Made by a program: the position numbers and the translations under genes. A stretch of 7,809 nucleotides of DNA, from positions 1 to 7,809 of the forward strand of contig JAHFSN010000081.1 in the NCBI GenBank assembly GCA_023265735.1. The letters are read 5' to 3'. Below, piece by piece: positions 1 through 6,155 of the stretch (position 1 is the first letter of the stretch; every line of letters begins with the position of its first letter). The DNA comes from Spirochaetaceae bacterium. GTDB taxonomy: Bacteria > Spirochaetota > Spirochaetia > JABEVK01. The notes under the pieces were generated by a model. That model did not search any database and was not told the origin of the DNA. It saw nothing but the letters and a program-made list of their open reading frames with translations.

Positions 1-711
1 CCCCTCCGTGTGGTTCTGACACGGCTTCCCCGGGTGCTCCCCGCCGCTCGAACCGAGAACACTCCCGACCTCTGGCAGGCGGTCAAGGAGGGAGTCCGCT
101 TTGTCCGCCACGACAAGCCTGTCCGAGAGGTCTTGGTCGCGGTGGCCATCATGGGAATCTTGGGGTTCAATTTTTCGGTCATCCTGCCCGTGCTCGTGAA
201 AAAGACCTTTGCGCTGGGAGAAACGGACTACGGCCTGCTCATGAGCTTCATGGGCGCCGGTAGCCTGGTCGCCGCCCTCACCCTCGCGACCCGAAGCCGT
301 CATGGCCCCCGCAAGGGCCTGCTCCTTGTGATGCCTTTGGCCACGGCGGCGCTGTTTGTCGCCCTGGCGTTTGCCCCCTGGATGCCCCTGGTTCAGGGTC
401 TCATGGTTTTGGTGGGGTTTTCCAACGTGGCCTTCTTCACCACGGCCAACTCGTTCCTCCAGGTGAACTCTCCCCTGGAGTACCGCGGACGCGTCATCGC
501 GTTCTACGCCCTGCTCTTCGCCGGGACTACACCCATCGGCAACCTTCTCTCGGGCGCCCTGGTCGAAGCCGGGGGCCCCTTCCTCGGGTTTCTGGTCACC
601 GGCCTTCTGCTGTTGGCGTGCTTCCTGGTCCTGAGGTTCGTCCGGGGGAGAGCCGAGTCGCGGGGCCCAGTCCCCAGCCGCCCTCCCGAACCTCCGGCTC
701 CTCGACCCTGA
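1..711 (+). CDS. MFS efflux transporter, C-terminal half (partial at left edge)
   Basis: The reading frame is open to the left edge, so the start is outside the window; the GTG at 10 is an internal valine codon, not a start. What is visible is about 236 residues with roughly six hydrophobic segments, matching helices 7-12 of a 12-helix major facilitator. The stretch with QVNSPLEYRGRV followed by a Gly-rich helix (GTTPIGNLLSGALVEAGG) is typical of the MFS_3 / EntS-like exporters, which sit in the inner membrane and expel small molecules such as siderophores or drugs by proton antiport. The substrate cannot be told from this half. After the last helix there is a short Pro/Arg-rich cytoplasmic tail. 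The final 116 bp, which include the last helix, overlap the 3' end of the convergent methyltransferase-like gene. The family call is firm; the EntS-like subgroup is an inference from motif style. Confidence 0.85.
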   Translation, partial: PLRVVLTRLPRVLPAARTENTPDLWQAVKEGVRFVRHDKPVREVLVAVAIMGILGFNFSVILPVLVKKTFALGETDYGLLMSFMGAGSLVAALTLATRSRHGPRKGLLLVMPLATAALFVALAFAPWMPLVQGLMVLVGFSNVAFFTTANSFLQVNSPLEYRGRVIAFYALLFAGTTPIGNLLSGALVEAGGPFLGFLVTGLLLLACFLVLRFVRGRAESRGPVPSRPPEPPAPRP

Positions 712-1720
712 GGGCCTGACCCCGGCCGACCTGGGACCAGATTGGCGCCCGGTAGGCCCCCGGAGCCGAAAGGCTGAACCGCCCCCGGGCCCCGCAAACG
801 ACCACTCGCCGGCGGCCCGCCTTGTTGAGAAGCGGGTCGCTGACCACCCGGACCACCTGGGGATCCACGTCGGGGCTGGGAAAAGGCTGGAATGACAGCC
901 AGGTGAACGGGAGTTCCCGCTTGTCGATGGCCGCCCGCCGTGCCGTCTGGGCCACCAAGTGGGGAACTTTCCATTTCAAGACATCGTGGCACGCGGCCCC
1001 AGCAGCCCGAGCCGGGCACGCTCCCTGGAAGAAGCACGGCCCCGACACCGACCACCCGAGTCCCAGGAGCGCGTCCCGGACGGCCAAGGCATCGGAGTTG
1101 GGCCCGTGGGACGCCGGTTCCAGGACGAGGATGCGTCCCTGGGGAGTGAGCAGCGGCTTCAGGCTCGCCAGGAAAGCCGCCCGGCGCTCGATGCGGTCGG
1201 GCCTTCCGGCGCCCAGCTCGTTGAGCAGATGCCCCACGACGATGACCTCCCAGGGACCGCCGGTGGGAAGGCCCTTGTCGGCGTCCCATACTTGGGTCTC
1301 CAGCCGCTGGTTCGTCTGGGCCGCCAGCTGTTTGGCCAACTTCAGGGCGTCGACGCTTCGATCCGCGGCGGTCACAGATTTCCAGCCGGCCTCCAGGAGT
1401 GCAAACGCGCCCGGTGCCGGTCCGCTGCCCAGGTCGAGGGCTCGGCTTCCCGAGTGGACTCCCGCCTGTTTCAGGGCGAACAGCGTCTGGGCGAAACTGA
1501 CGGGCCAATAATAGAGGAGGTAGGCCCCCAGAAGGTCGCTCCGGTTCAGGTACGCGGCTCCGACCAGGCTGCGGTCCCCCGTGAGTCCCCGGGACAGTTC
1601 TTTCACTCCCAGGGCCACCTGGTCGGCTTCGGCGGTGGTCAGACCATCGGTAGGTCCAGTTCCCCCTCTCCACACGGTGAGAAGTTCGGGGAGCAGGCGG
1701 TCAAGGGGAGGCTGGGGCAT
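596..1720 (-). CDS. Rsm22/METTL17-family methyltransferase-like protein
   Basis: The product is 374 aa. Residues 50-75 (AYLNRSDLLGAYLLYYWP) resemble the conserved Tyr/Arg-rich N-terminal block of Rsm22. A class I SAM-binding motif lies at 95-104 (LDLGSGPAPG), with an acidic D120 ending strand 2 and an NEL motif near 168-170. Three cysteines, C229-x5-C235-x8-C244-H, plus a late C309 in VVVCGARG match the 4Fe-4S ligand set described for Rsm22/METTL17 proteins, which help small-subunit ribosome assembly in mitochondria. The bacterial role is thought to be similar but is not well established. The start ATG at 1720 has only a distant GGAG (11-nt spacing) and lies just past a possible -10 element, so the mRNA may be leaderless. 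The last 38 residues (337-374) are low-complexity, Gly/Pro/Arg-rich and encoded opposite the last helix of the MFS gene, so they are probably a non-conserved tail. It is divergent from tetR. The family call is good; catalytic activity is unknown. Confidence 0.8.
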   Translation of the reverse strand: MPQPPLDRLLPELLTVWRGGTGPTDGLTTAEADQVALGVKELSRGLTGDRSLVGAAYLNRSDLLGAYLLYYWPVSFAQTLFALKQAGVHSGSRALDLGSGPAPGAFALLEAGWKSVTAADRSVDALKLAKQLAAQTNQRLETQVWDADKGLPTGGPWEVIVVGHLLNELGAGRPDRIERRAAFLASLKPLLTPQGRILVLEPASHGPNSDALAVRDALLGLGWSVSGPCFFQGACPARAAGAACHDVLKWKVPHLVAQTARRAAIDKRELPFTWLSFQPFPSPDVDPQVVRVVSDPLLNKAGRRRVVVCGARGRFSLSAPGAYRAPIWSQVGRGQALRVEEPEVREGGWGLGPATRLSPGRTSGPGSTPTAEGR

Positions 1721-1725
1721 GGCGC

Positions 1726-1754
1726 ATCGTACTCCGACCGGGAGTCCTTGACAA
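1726..1754 (-). promoter_or_regulatory. Possible promoter of the Rsm22-like gene
   Basis: Read on the minus strand, TTGTCA (1754-1749) and TACGAT (1731-1726) are separated by 17 bp, matching the sigma70 consensus at five and four of six positions. The -35 overlaps, on the opposite strand, the -35 of the tetR promoter. The predicted start of transcription is at or next to the ATG at 1720. The -10 is only fair, so this is a candidate. The operator palindrome lies just upstream of its -35, where a bound repressor could block both directions. Confidence 0.4.
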
Positions 1755-1776
1755 CCTATACCGATCGGTATACATT
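1748..1776 (+). promoter_or_regulatory. tetR promoter, sigma70 type, probably leaderless
   Basis: A perfect -35 TTGACA (1748-1753), a 17-bp spacer and a -10 TACATT (1771-1776, four of six) form a good promoter. The ATG of tetR at 1783 is only six bases after the -10, so transcription would start on or beside the start codon. The six bases between are CTCCCC, with no Shine-Dalgarno sequence, which fits a leaderless message. The operator palindrome occupies most of the spacer and the first two bases of the -10, so binding should block polymerase. Confidence 0.7.
1757..1772. promoter_or_regulatory. TetR operator, perfect 16-bp palindrome
   Basis: TATACCGATCGGTATA is a perfect inverted repeat with half-sites TATACC and GGTATA separated by four bases, the 6-4-6 layout common for TetR-family repressors. 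It lies between the -35 and -10 of the adjacent tetR gene. Autorepression by the TetR protein encoded at 1783-2349 is the natural inference. The bases flanking each end (c and c) are not complementary, so symmetry ends at 16 bp. Confidence 0.75.
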
Positions 1777-1782
1777 CTCCCC

Positions 1783-2349
1783 ATGGATACGAGAAGTCTC
1801 CTCCTCGACCAGGCCGTCCGGCTCTTTGCCGCCCGGGGTGTCGATGCCGTGGGAGTCCAAGAGATCGTCGAATCGGCGGGAGTGACCAAGCCCACCCTCT
1901 ACCACCACTTCGGCAGCAAGGAGGGCTTGGTCCGGACCCTCCTCGACCGAGGCTTCGGCACCCTCGACCAGGTCCTCGACAGCCTGGGGCCCTACGACCG
2001 CGACCTTCCGTACTACCTGGAGCGGCAGGCCGGGCTGTGGATCGACGCCGTCCGGCTCCAACCCGATTGGTTCCGGGTGGAGCTCTCGCTGACCTTCATG
2101 CCCGAGGAAAATGCCCTGGCGGCCCTGGTCCGTCCCGGGGTTGCCCGCCTTCAGGAACGGATGGAAGCGCTGTTCATCGAGGCGGGGCAGCAGCACGGCA
2201 ACATGAAGGGACGCCACCGCATCCTGGCCGCCGGGTGGCACGGCGCCCTCAACCATTGGACGGGCATCCATCTGGGAGGCTGGGTCGACACCAACGAGGC
2301 CTTCCTCCGGGCGGGCACCCGGCAGTTCCTCTATGGAATCTTCAGCTAG
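1783..2349 (+). CDS. TetR/AcrR-family transcriptional repressor
   Basis: The 188-aa product has a classic TetR N-terminal DNA-binding domain: helix 1 at about 3-18 (LLLDQAVRLFAARG) and the helix-turn-helix at about 25-44, with AGVTKPTLYHHFGSKEGLV at the recognition helix and the following turn. The C-terminal part (about 55-188) is all-helical and Trp/Phe-rich, as expected for the ligand-binding and dimer domain; its ligand cannot be read from sequence. The ATG at 1783 is chosen because it begins the conserved helix 1 and sits directly after the promoter, although no ribosome binding site is present. A perfect palindrome inside its own promoter argues for autoregulation, and a related palindrome before the downstream GH13 gene (53 bp further on) suggests that it controls that gene too. 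Length is normal for the family. Confidence 0.93.
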   Translation: MDTRSLLLDQAVRLFAARGVDAVGVQEIVESAGVTKPTLYHHFGSKEGLVRTLLDRGFGTLDQVLDSLGPYDRDLPYYLERQAGLWIDAVRLQPDWFRVELSLTFMPEENALAALVRPGVARLQERMEALFIEAGQQHGNMKGRHRILAAGWHGALNHWTGIHLGGWVDTNEAFLRAGTRQFLYGIFS

Positions 2350-2371
2350 CCCGTTTTTTTGGAGACAATTC

Positions 2372-2391
2372 TATACCTACCAGTAGATATA
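2372..2391. promoter_or_regulatory. Second probable TetR operator, before the GH13 gene
   Basis: TATACCTACCAGTAGATATA is a 20-bp imperfect inverted repeat: TATA and CTAC arms pair with GTAG and TATA, eight of ten symmetric positions matching. Its left half, with the preceding C (CTATACC, 2371-2377), is identical to the left half of the operator in the tetR promoter (1756-1762). A hexamer GAGACA lies four bases upstream of this palindrome, in the same relation as TTGACA to the first palindrome. The site ends directly against the AGGAG ribosome binding site. The half-site spacing (eight instead of four) differs from the first site, so binding by the same protein is an inference. Confidence 0.5.
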
Positions 2392-2396
2392 AGGAG
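2392..2396 (+). promoter_or_regulatory. Ribosome binding site that fixes the GH13 start
   Basis: AGGAG, preceded by A, lies five bases before the ATG at 2402. A GTG in the same frame at 2396 overlaps this site and therefore is not the start. The promoter feeding it is unclear: GAGACA (2362-2367) and TAGATA (2384-2389) with 16-bp spacing are only weak candidates, and a transcript from them would begin around 2396 and lose the site. Read-through from tetR is an alternative. Confidence 0.7.
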
Positions 2397-2401
2397 TGCA
2401 T

Positions 2402-3787
2402 ATGAACGAAACAACCCTTCCCGTCTTGGCCAAAACCTGGGCCGACGAGGCCTTCTTCTACCACCTGTATCCCTTGGGAGTCTGCGGGGCCCCCTGGACC
2501 AATCCCGAAGGTCCCCCGGTTTCCCGCCTTCGCAGGCTCCTCGATTGGATCGAGCCCGCCGCCCGAATCGGGGCCAACGCCGTGCTCTTCGGACCACTGT
2601 GGGAGTCGGCCACCCACGGCTACGATACCCAAAACTACCGGATGCTCGACCGGCGCCTCGGCACCAACGAGGACCTGAAGGAAATCCTGGCAGCGTGGAA
2701 GGCCAGGGGGTTCCGCGTCGTGTTTGACGGGGTCTTCAACCACTGCGGCCGCGAGTTCCCCCCCTTTGTGGACCTGCGGAACCGGGGTTCCGACAGCCCC
2801 TACCGGGATTGGTTCGCCGGAGTCGATTTCGGGAAACCAAGCCCGTTCGGAGACCCCTTCTCGTACGAAGGCTGGAATGGCCATTTCAACCTGGTCAAGT
2901 TCAACCTGTCGCACCCCGGGGTCCGTGCCCATCTTTTCGACGCGGTCCGAAGCTGGATCGACGACTACGACCTCGACGGTCTGCGTCTCGACGCCGCCGA
3001 CGTGATCGACAAGGACTTTTTGCGGGAGCTCTCCCGGGTCTGCCGGGAAAGGAAGCCTGGGTTCTGGCTCATGGGAGAGGTCATCCACGGTGACTACAGT
3101 GCCTGGGCCCCCGGGGCCGGCCTTGACGCGGTGACCAACTACGAGTTGTACAAGGGCCTGTGGTCCAGCCACAACGATGGGAACTACTTTGAGGTGGCCT
3201 GGACCCTCAACCGCCAGTTCGGTCCCGAGGGGCTTTACCGGGGACAGATGTACTACACCTTTGGCGACAACCACGACGTAAACCGCCTGGCCAGCACCCT
3301 CACCGAGGGCGCCTACCTTTACCCCCACACGCTTCTCACGATGACTGTCCCTGGCATTCCGTCGGTGTACTACGGCACCGAGGCGGGCCTCGAGGGCTCC
3401 AAGGCCCCGGGCACCGACGCTCCGTTGCGCCCGTCCCTCGAACCCGGTGCCCTCGAGTCGCTCCCCCACGGATCCCTGCGGGACCTGTGGAAGAAGCTCT
3501 CGGTGCTTCGGTCCCAGATCTCGACCCTCCGGACCGGCGACTATCGGCAAGCGACCCTCGCCTCGCGGCAGTTCTCGTTCTGGCGGCTCCCCCGCGACGG
3601 GGGACCCGCCTTGCTGGTGGCCGTCAACAGCGCCACGGACAAGGCTGTGATCGAGGTCGACGTCCTCGAGGCCGTTTGGGTCGACCTTTTGAATGGGGAT
3701 CGACTCGAAGCCCACCACGGAAAGCTCCAGGTGGAGCTGTGGCCCTGCTGGGGACGAATGCTCGTCCCCGAAGGAACTCGGCGGTAG
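2402..3787 (+). CDS. GH13 alpha-amylase-superfamily glycoside hydrolase, cytoplasmic
   Basis: The 461-aa enzyme should hydrolyse (or transfer) alpha-1,4-glucosidic bonds of maltodextrins or related oligosaccharides inside the cell, since no signal peptide is visible. All four GH13 blocks are present: region I DGVFNH (109-114), region II DGLRLDAAD (192-200) with nucleophile D197, region III GEV with acid/base E226, and region IV GDNHD (288-292) with transition-state D292. The (beta/alpha)8 barrel spans about 15-360, followed by a short C-terminal beta domain (about 385-458). It lacks the extra N-terminal domain of classical cyclomaltodextrinases, and substrate specificity (amylase, maltogenic, neopullulanase or other) cannot be decided. 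The start is set by AGGAG five bases upstream of ATG. A TetR-like operator sits immediately before it. No sugar transporter or other carbohydrate gene is visible nearby. Confidence 0.9.
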   Translation: MNETTLPVLAKTWADEAFFYHLYPLGVCGAPWTNPEGPPVSRLRRLLDWIEPAARIGANAVLFGPLWESATHGYDTQNYRMLDRRLGTNEDLKEILAAWKARGFRVVFDGVFNHCGREFPPFVDLRNRGSDSPYRDWFAGVDFGKPSPFGDPFSYEGWNGHFNLVKFNLSHPGVRAHLFDAVRSWIDDYDLDGLRLDAADVIDKDFLRELSRVCRERKPGFWLMGEVIHGDYSAWAPGAGLDAVTNYELYKGLWSSHNDGNYFEVAWTLNRQFGPEGLYRGQMYYTFGDNHDVNRLASTLTEGAYLYPHTLLTMTVPGIPSVYYGTEAGLEGSKAPGTDAPLRPSLEPGALESLPHGSLRDLWKKLSVLRSQISTLRTGDYRQATLASRQFSFWRLPRDGGPALLVAVNSATDKAVIEVDVLEAVWVDLLNGDRLEAHHGKLQVELWPCWGRMLVPEGTRR

Positions 3788-3796
3788 GGAAGAGGA

Positions 3797-3825
3797 TTGC
3801 GTTTTCCGTCAAAGGAGACTACACT
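3797..3825 (+). promoter_or_regulatory. Weak candidate promoter before the hybrid kinase
   Basis: TTGCGT (3797-3802) and TACACT (3820-3825) are separated by 17 bp. The -10 matches four of six and the -35 mainly its TTG. Transcription would begin near 3832, leaving about a dozen bases before ATG 3844. The gap from the GH13 stop is only 56 bp, so co-transcription with GH13 is equally possible. Confidence 0.3.
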
Positions 3826-3843
3826 GCAGAAAAGTTCAATTTC

Positions 3844-5316
3844 ATGATTTCATTACCCTATTCAGAATCAAAACAAACAGAAGCTATCCTCCGGGCCATC
3901 CTATCGGCCAGCCACGAAGCCGTCATCGCCGAAGATGGCCAAGGGAAGGTCATCGCGATCAACGCCCGGTTCCTGGAGATGATCGGTTGGTCGGGAGAGT
4001 ACAAGGCCCAGCCGATGGACGACCTCATCTCGTCCTGGGCCTCGCGGATCGGGCATCCCCACGACCTCGAGGCCTATTTTGCGTCCTGTCGCTCGGCCTC
4101 CCCTCCCGAAGGCTCCGTGGAACTTCAGCCCAATTCGGGTCATGTGATCGAAGCGCGGTTCGTCCTCCTCCCTGGAACCGAGGCTCGGTACAGGCTATGG
4201 ATCTTTCAGGAATGGAGGACCTCTGCCCTGGCCTGGGTGAGCCACGAGATCAAGAATCCCTTGAACGCTGTCCTCGGATTCTCGGAATTGCTGACCGAGG
4301 CCTTGGGCACCGAAGCCTCGGAGCCCGTCAAGGCTTCTCTCCGGGGCCTGCGGATCGGGGCCAAGCATCTGCAGACGGTCTTGGGAGACCTCCTCGACCT
4401 GTCACGGCTGGAATCGGGGGTCGTGGAGGCCCATCCCGAATGGACCAACGTCTCGACCTTGCTGGAAGACCTCGACGATCTCTTCCGAACCAGGTTTCGC
4501 CGCCGGAACCTTGAGTTCGTGGTGACACCTCCCCCGGGATCCCCCACCGAGATCCTGATTGACGCGGGCCGGCTCTCCCAGATTCTGACGAACCTTCTGT
4601 CGAACGCCCTTCGGTTCACGAAACGGGGCTGGGTGGCCCTCCGGGTTACCCACAAGGCCGAAGGCTGGGAGTTTGTGGTGGAAGACTCCGGGGTGGGGAT
4701 ACCCGTGGACCAGCAGAAGGTCATCTTCGAACCCTTCATCCAGCAGCAGGGTCAGAAATCACAGAAATTTGGCGGCGCGGGACTGGGCCTGGCCATCTGT
4801 CGTACCCTGGCCCAGAGTCTCGGGGGCCACCTGGGCCTGGAGAGCGATCCGGGCGCGGGCAGTCGGTTCAGCGTGATTTTTGACCACCTGGAATCTCGGC
4901 CGTTGATGGGCGCTGCCTCGGACGCGGCGGCGTCGGCCTTGCCCCGGACCACCATCCTGGTGGCCGACGATGAGCGGACCAATTACCTCCTCGTCCAGGG
5001 ATTCCTGAGGGGTACCCCCGTTACCATCCTCACCGCCGGCGATGGCCAGGAGGCTGTGGAACTCTGGAAGACCCACCGGCCCCAGGTCGTTCTCATGGAC
5101 CTCAGGATGCCCACCCTTTCTGGTCTGGAGGCCGCCCGCCGTATCCGGGCGCTCGATACGAGGCAAGAGACCAGGCTCTTGGCCATGTCGGCGACTCGAA
5201 TGTCTCCGGCCGAGGCTTTTGAAGGCCGGGCGGTCTGGTCGGGATTTCTGGAAAAGCCCTTCGCGAAGAAGGATTTCTTGAAATTCCTGTCAAATCACCT
5301 CACATTTGTGGACTAG
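3844..5316 (+). CDS. Soluble PAS - histidine kinase - receiver hybrid sensor
   Basis: The 490-aa product senses an unknown cue through a PAS-like domain (about 12-115) and signals by His-Asp phosphotransfer. The H-box SHEIKNPLNAVLGF has the phospho-accepting H134. The ATPase domain shows the N-box around N254 (NLLSNALRF), the G1 box with D281 (EDSGVGIP) and a G2 box (FGGAGLGLAI). The C-terminal receiver (about 370-485) has the acidic pair D375/D376, phospho-acceptor D419 in LMDLRMP, S449 and K471, all expected for an active receiver. There is no transmembrane segment or signal peptide, so it is cytoplasmic. The frame stays open upstream through the end of GH13, but the ATG at 3844 fits the intergenic position and the start of the PAS helix. 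It has no good Shine-Dalgarno; AAAGGAG at 3811-3817 is too far away. No HPt protein or DNA-binding partner is nearby. Confidence 0.9.
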   Translation: MISLPYSESKQTEAILRAILSASHEAVIAEDGQGKVIAINARFLEMIGWSGEYKAQPMDDLISSWASRIGHPHDLEAYFASCRSASPPEGSVELQPNSGHVIEARFVLLPGTEARYRLWIFQEWRTSALAWVSHEIKNPLNAVLGFSELLTEALGTEASEPVKASLRGLRIGAKHLQTVLGDLLDLSRLESGVVEAHPEWTNVSTLLEDLDDLFRTRFRRRNLEFVVTPPPGSPTEILIDAGRLSQILTNLLSNALRFTKRGWVALRVTHKAEGWEFVVEDSGVGIPVDQQKVIFEPFIQQQGQKSQKFGGAGLGLAICRTLAQSLGGHLGLESDPGAGSRFSVIFDHLESRPLMGAASDAAASALPRTTILVADDERTNYLLVQGFLRGTPVTILTAGDGQEAVELWKTHRPQVVLMDLRMPTLSGLEAARRIRALDTRQETRLLAMSATRMSPAEAFEGRAVWSGFLEKPFAKKDFLKFLSNHLTFVD

Positions 5317-5318
5317 CG

Positions 5319-5347
5319 TTGACGAACCGACGGCTTCACCCTAGAAT
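5319..5347 (+). promoter_or_regulatory. Strong sigma70-type promoter of the pseudouridine synthase gene
   Basis: TTGACG (5319-5324) and TAGAAT (5342-5347) are separated by exactly 17 bp; each differs from consensus at one base. The -35 begins two bases after the stop codon of the hybrid kinase. Transcription should start near 5354, giving a leader of about 15 bases that contains the AAGAAGG ribosome binding site at 5357-5363. Confidence 0.75.
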
Positions 5348-5368
5348 CTGCCCCAAAAGAAGGTCCCT

Positions 5369-6058
5369 TTGAAAATCCTCCTGGAAGACGAATCGATTGT
5401 TCTCATCGACAAGCCTGTCGGGATACCAACCATCCCCGAGAGGCTGGACACGCAGGGAAGCTGCATCAAGAAGATGCTGGAGGACACCCTCGGGCAGAAG
5501 CTGTTCGTGGTTCACCGGCTCGACAAGGAAGTGAGCGGTCTTCTGATCTTTGCCAAGAATCCCGAAGCCCACCGGTTCCTCAGTTTGGAGTTCGAGCATC
5601 GCCGGGTCAGCAAGACCTATCTGGCCCTCCTCTGGGGCTACATGGAAAAATCTTCGGGGCTGATCGACAAGCCTATCCGCCAGTACGGCTCGGGCCGCAT
5701 GGGCGTGGACGAAGACCAGGGAAAGCCCTCCCAAACCGAGTACCAGGTCGTCGAACGATGGAAAGACCTCACGTTGGTGGAAGCGTCTCCCCGGACGGGA
5801 AGGCGCCATCAGATTCGGGTGCATTTCTACGCCGAGGGCCACCCCATTGTGGGCGATCGCCGCTACCATCTTCCCAAATGGACCGAACCCCTTCCCCGGC
5901 TGATGCTCCACGCCTGGAAGCTGCGGATCCGTCATCCTTCAGGCAAGTACGTTGAGACGCTCTGCCCTCCCCCCCCCGCCTTCGAGGAGGTTCTCCTGAG
6001 CTTCCGGCAGAAGGCCTACCACGGCGTAGGCATCAAAGAGGCGGCGGGTCTCAGCTGA
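5369..6058 (+). CDS. RluA-family RNA pseudouridine synthase
   Basis: The 229-aa enzyme isomerises uridine to pseudouridine in rRNA or tRNA. It has the diagnostic RluA-type motif HRLDKEVSG (49-57) with catalytic D52, an N-terminal IDKPVGIP block (about 12-19) and the later GRRHQIRVHF block (144-153) followed by GHPIVGDRRY, the usual order of the family. There is no N-terminal S4 RNA-binding domain, so it is of the short type; whether the target is 23S rRNA or tRNA cannot be told. The usual Thr of HRLDxxTSG is Val here, a modest departure. The start is a TTG codon, supported by AAGAAGG five bases upstream and by the promoter; no ATG or GTG is better placed. It has its own promoter, so it is probably not in an operon with the kinase. 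Confidence 0.92.
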   Translation: MKILLEDESIVLIDKPVGIPTIPERLDTQGSCIKKMLEDTLGQKLFVVHRLDKEVSGLLIFAKNPEAHRFLSLEFEHRRVSKTYLALLWGYMEKSSGLIDKPIRQYGSGRMGVDEDQGKPSQTEYQVVERWKDLTLVEASPRTGRRHQIRVHFYAEGHPIVGDRRYHLPKWTEPLPRLMLHAWKLRIRHPSGKYVETLCPPPPAFEEVLLSFRQKAYHGVGIKEAAGLS

Positions 6059-6099
6059 GGACTTCCTGCGGGTTCTTTCGCCGGTCCTGACTGATCCAG

Positions 6100-6147
6100 C
6101 CACTAGATCTAGTGTCGCTTCTTCTCATTTCACACTAGCTGAGGCGG
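6100..6147. promoter_or_regulatory. Probable tandem NrdR boxes upstream of nrdB
   Basis: Box 1 (6100-6115) contains the perfect 14-bp palindrome CACTAGATCTAGTG and matches 13 of 16 positions of the published NrdR box consensus acaCwAtATaTwGtgt as I recall it. Box 2 (6132-6147) keeps only a strong left half, ACACTAG, with a degraded right half. The gap between the two 16-bp boxes is 16 bp, three helical turns centre to centre, as known for NrdR sites. NrdR is the ATP/dATP-sensing repressor of ribonucleotide reductase genes. Box 2 covers the -35 region of the nrdB promoter, so binding should repress. Its placement directly before a ribonucleotide reductase gene strongly supports the call. Confidence 0.75.
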
Positions 6148-6155
6148 GTAACCTG

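Noticed and set aside
504..1673. Long open frame (389 codons) on the minus strand, in a different frame from the methyltransferase-like gene
   Set aside because: Its product is a Gly/Pro/Arg-rich string without motifs; the overlapping frame carries the SAM-binding and cysteine motifs, so this is a GC-rich shadow.
959..1885. Plus-strand open frame of 308 codons opposite the methyltransferase-like gene
   Set aside because: It runs antisense to a recognised gene and into the tetR gene in another frame; no family motif or ribosome binding site.
2351..2360. Run of seven T after tetR, as a possible intrinsic terminator
   Set aside because: Only a GCTAGC hexamer precedes it; no stable GC-rich hairpin can be drawn.
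2342..3718. Minus-strand open frame of 458 codons opposite GH13
   Set aside because: Composition is Val/Gly/Pro-rich without domains; it mirrors the codon bias of the GH13 gene, whose four catalytic blocks are intact.
3487..3843. Upstream in-frame extension of the hybrid kinase into the GH13 gene
   Set aside because: The added residues are an Arg/Pro-rich out-of-frame reading of the GH13 C-terminus; the ATG at 3844 fits the PAS domain start.
6058..6088. AGGAC and GTCCT arms after the pseudouridine synthase, as a terminator hairpin
   Set aside because: The inner pairing (CGG with CCG) leaves a large asymmetric bulge and no T-run follows.
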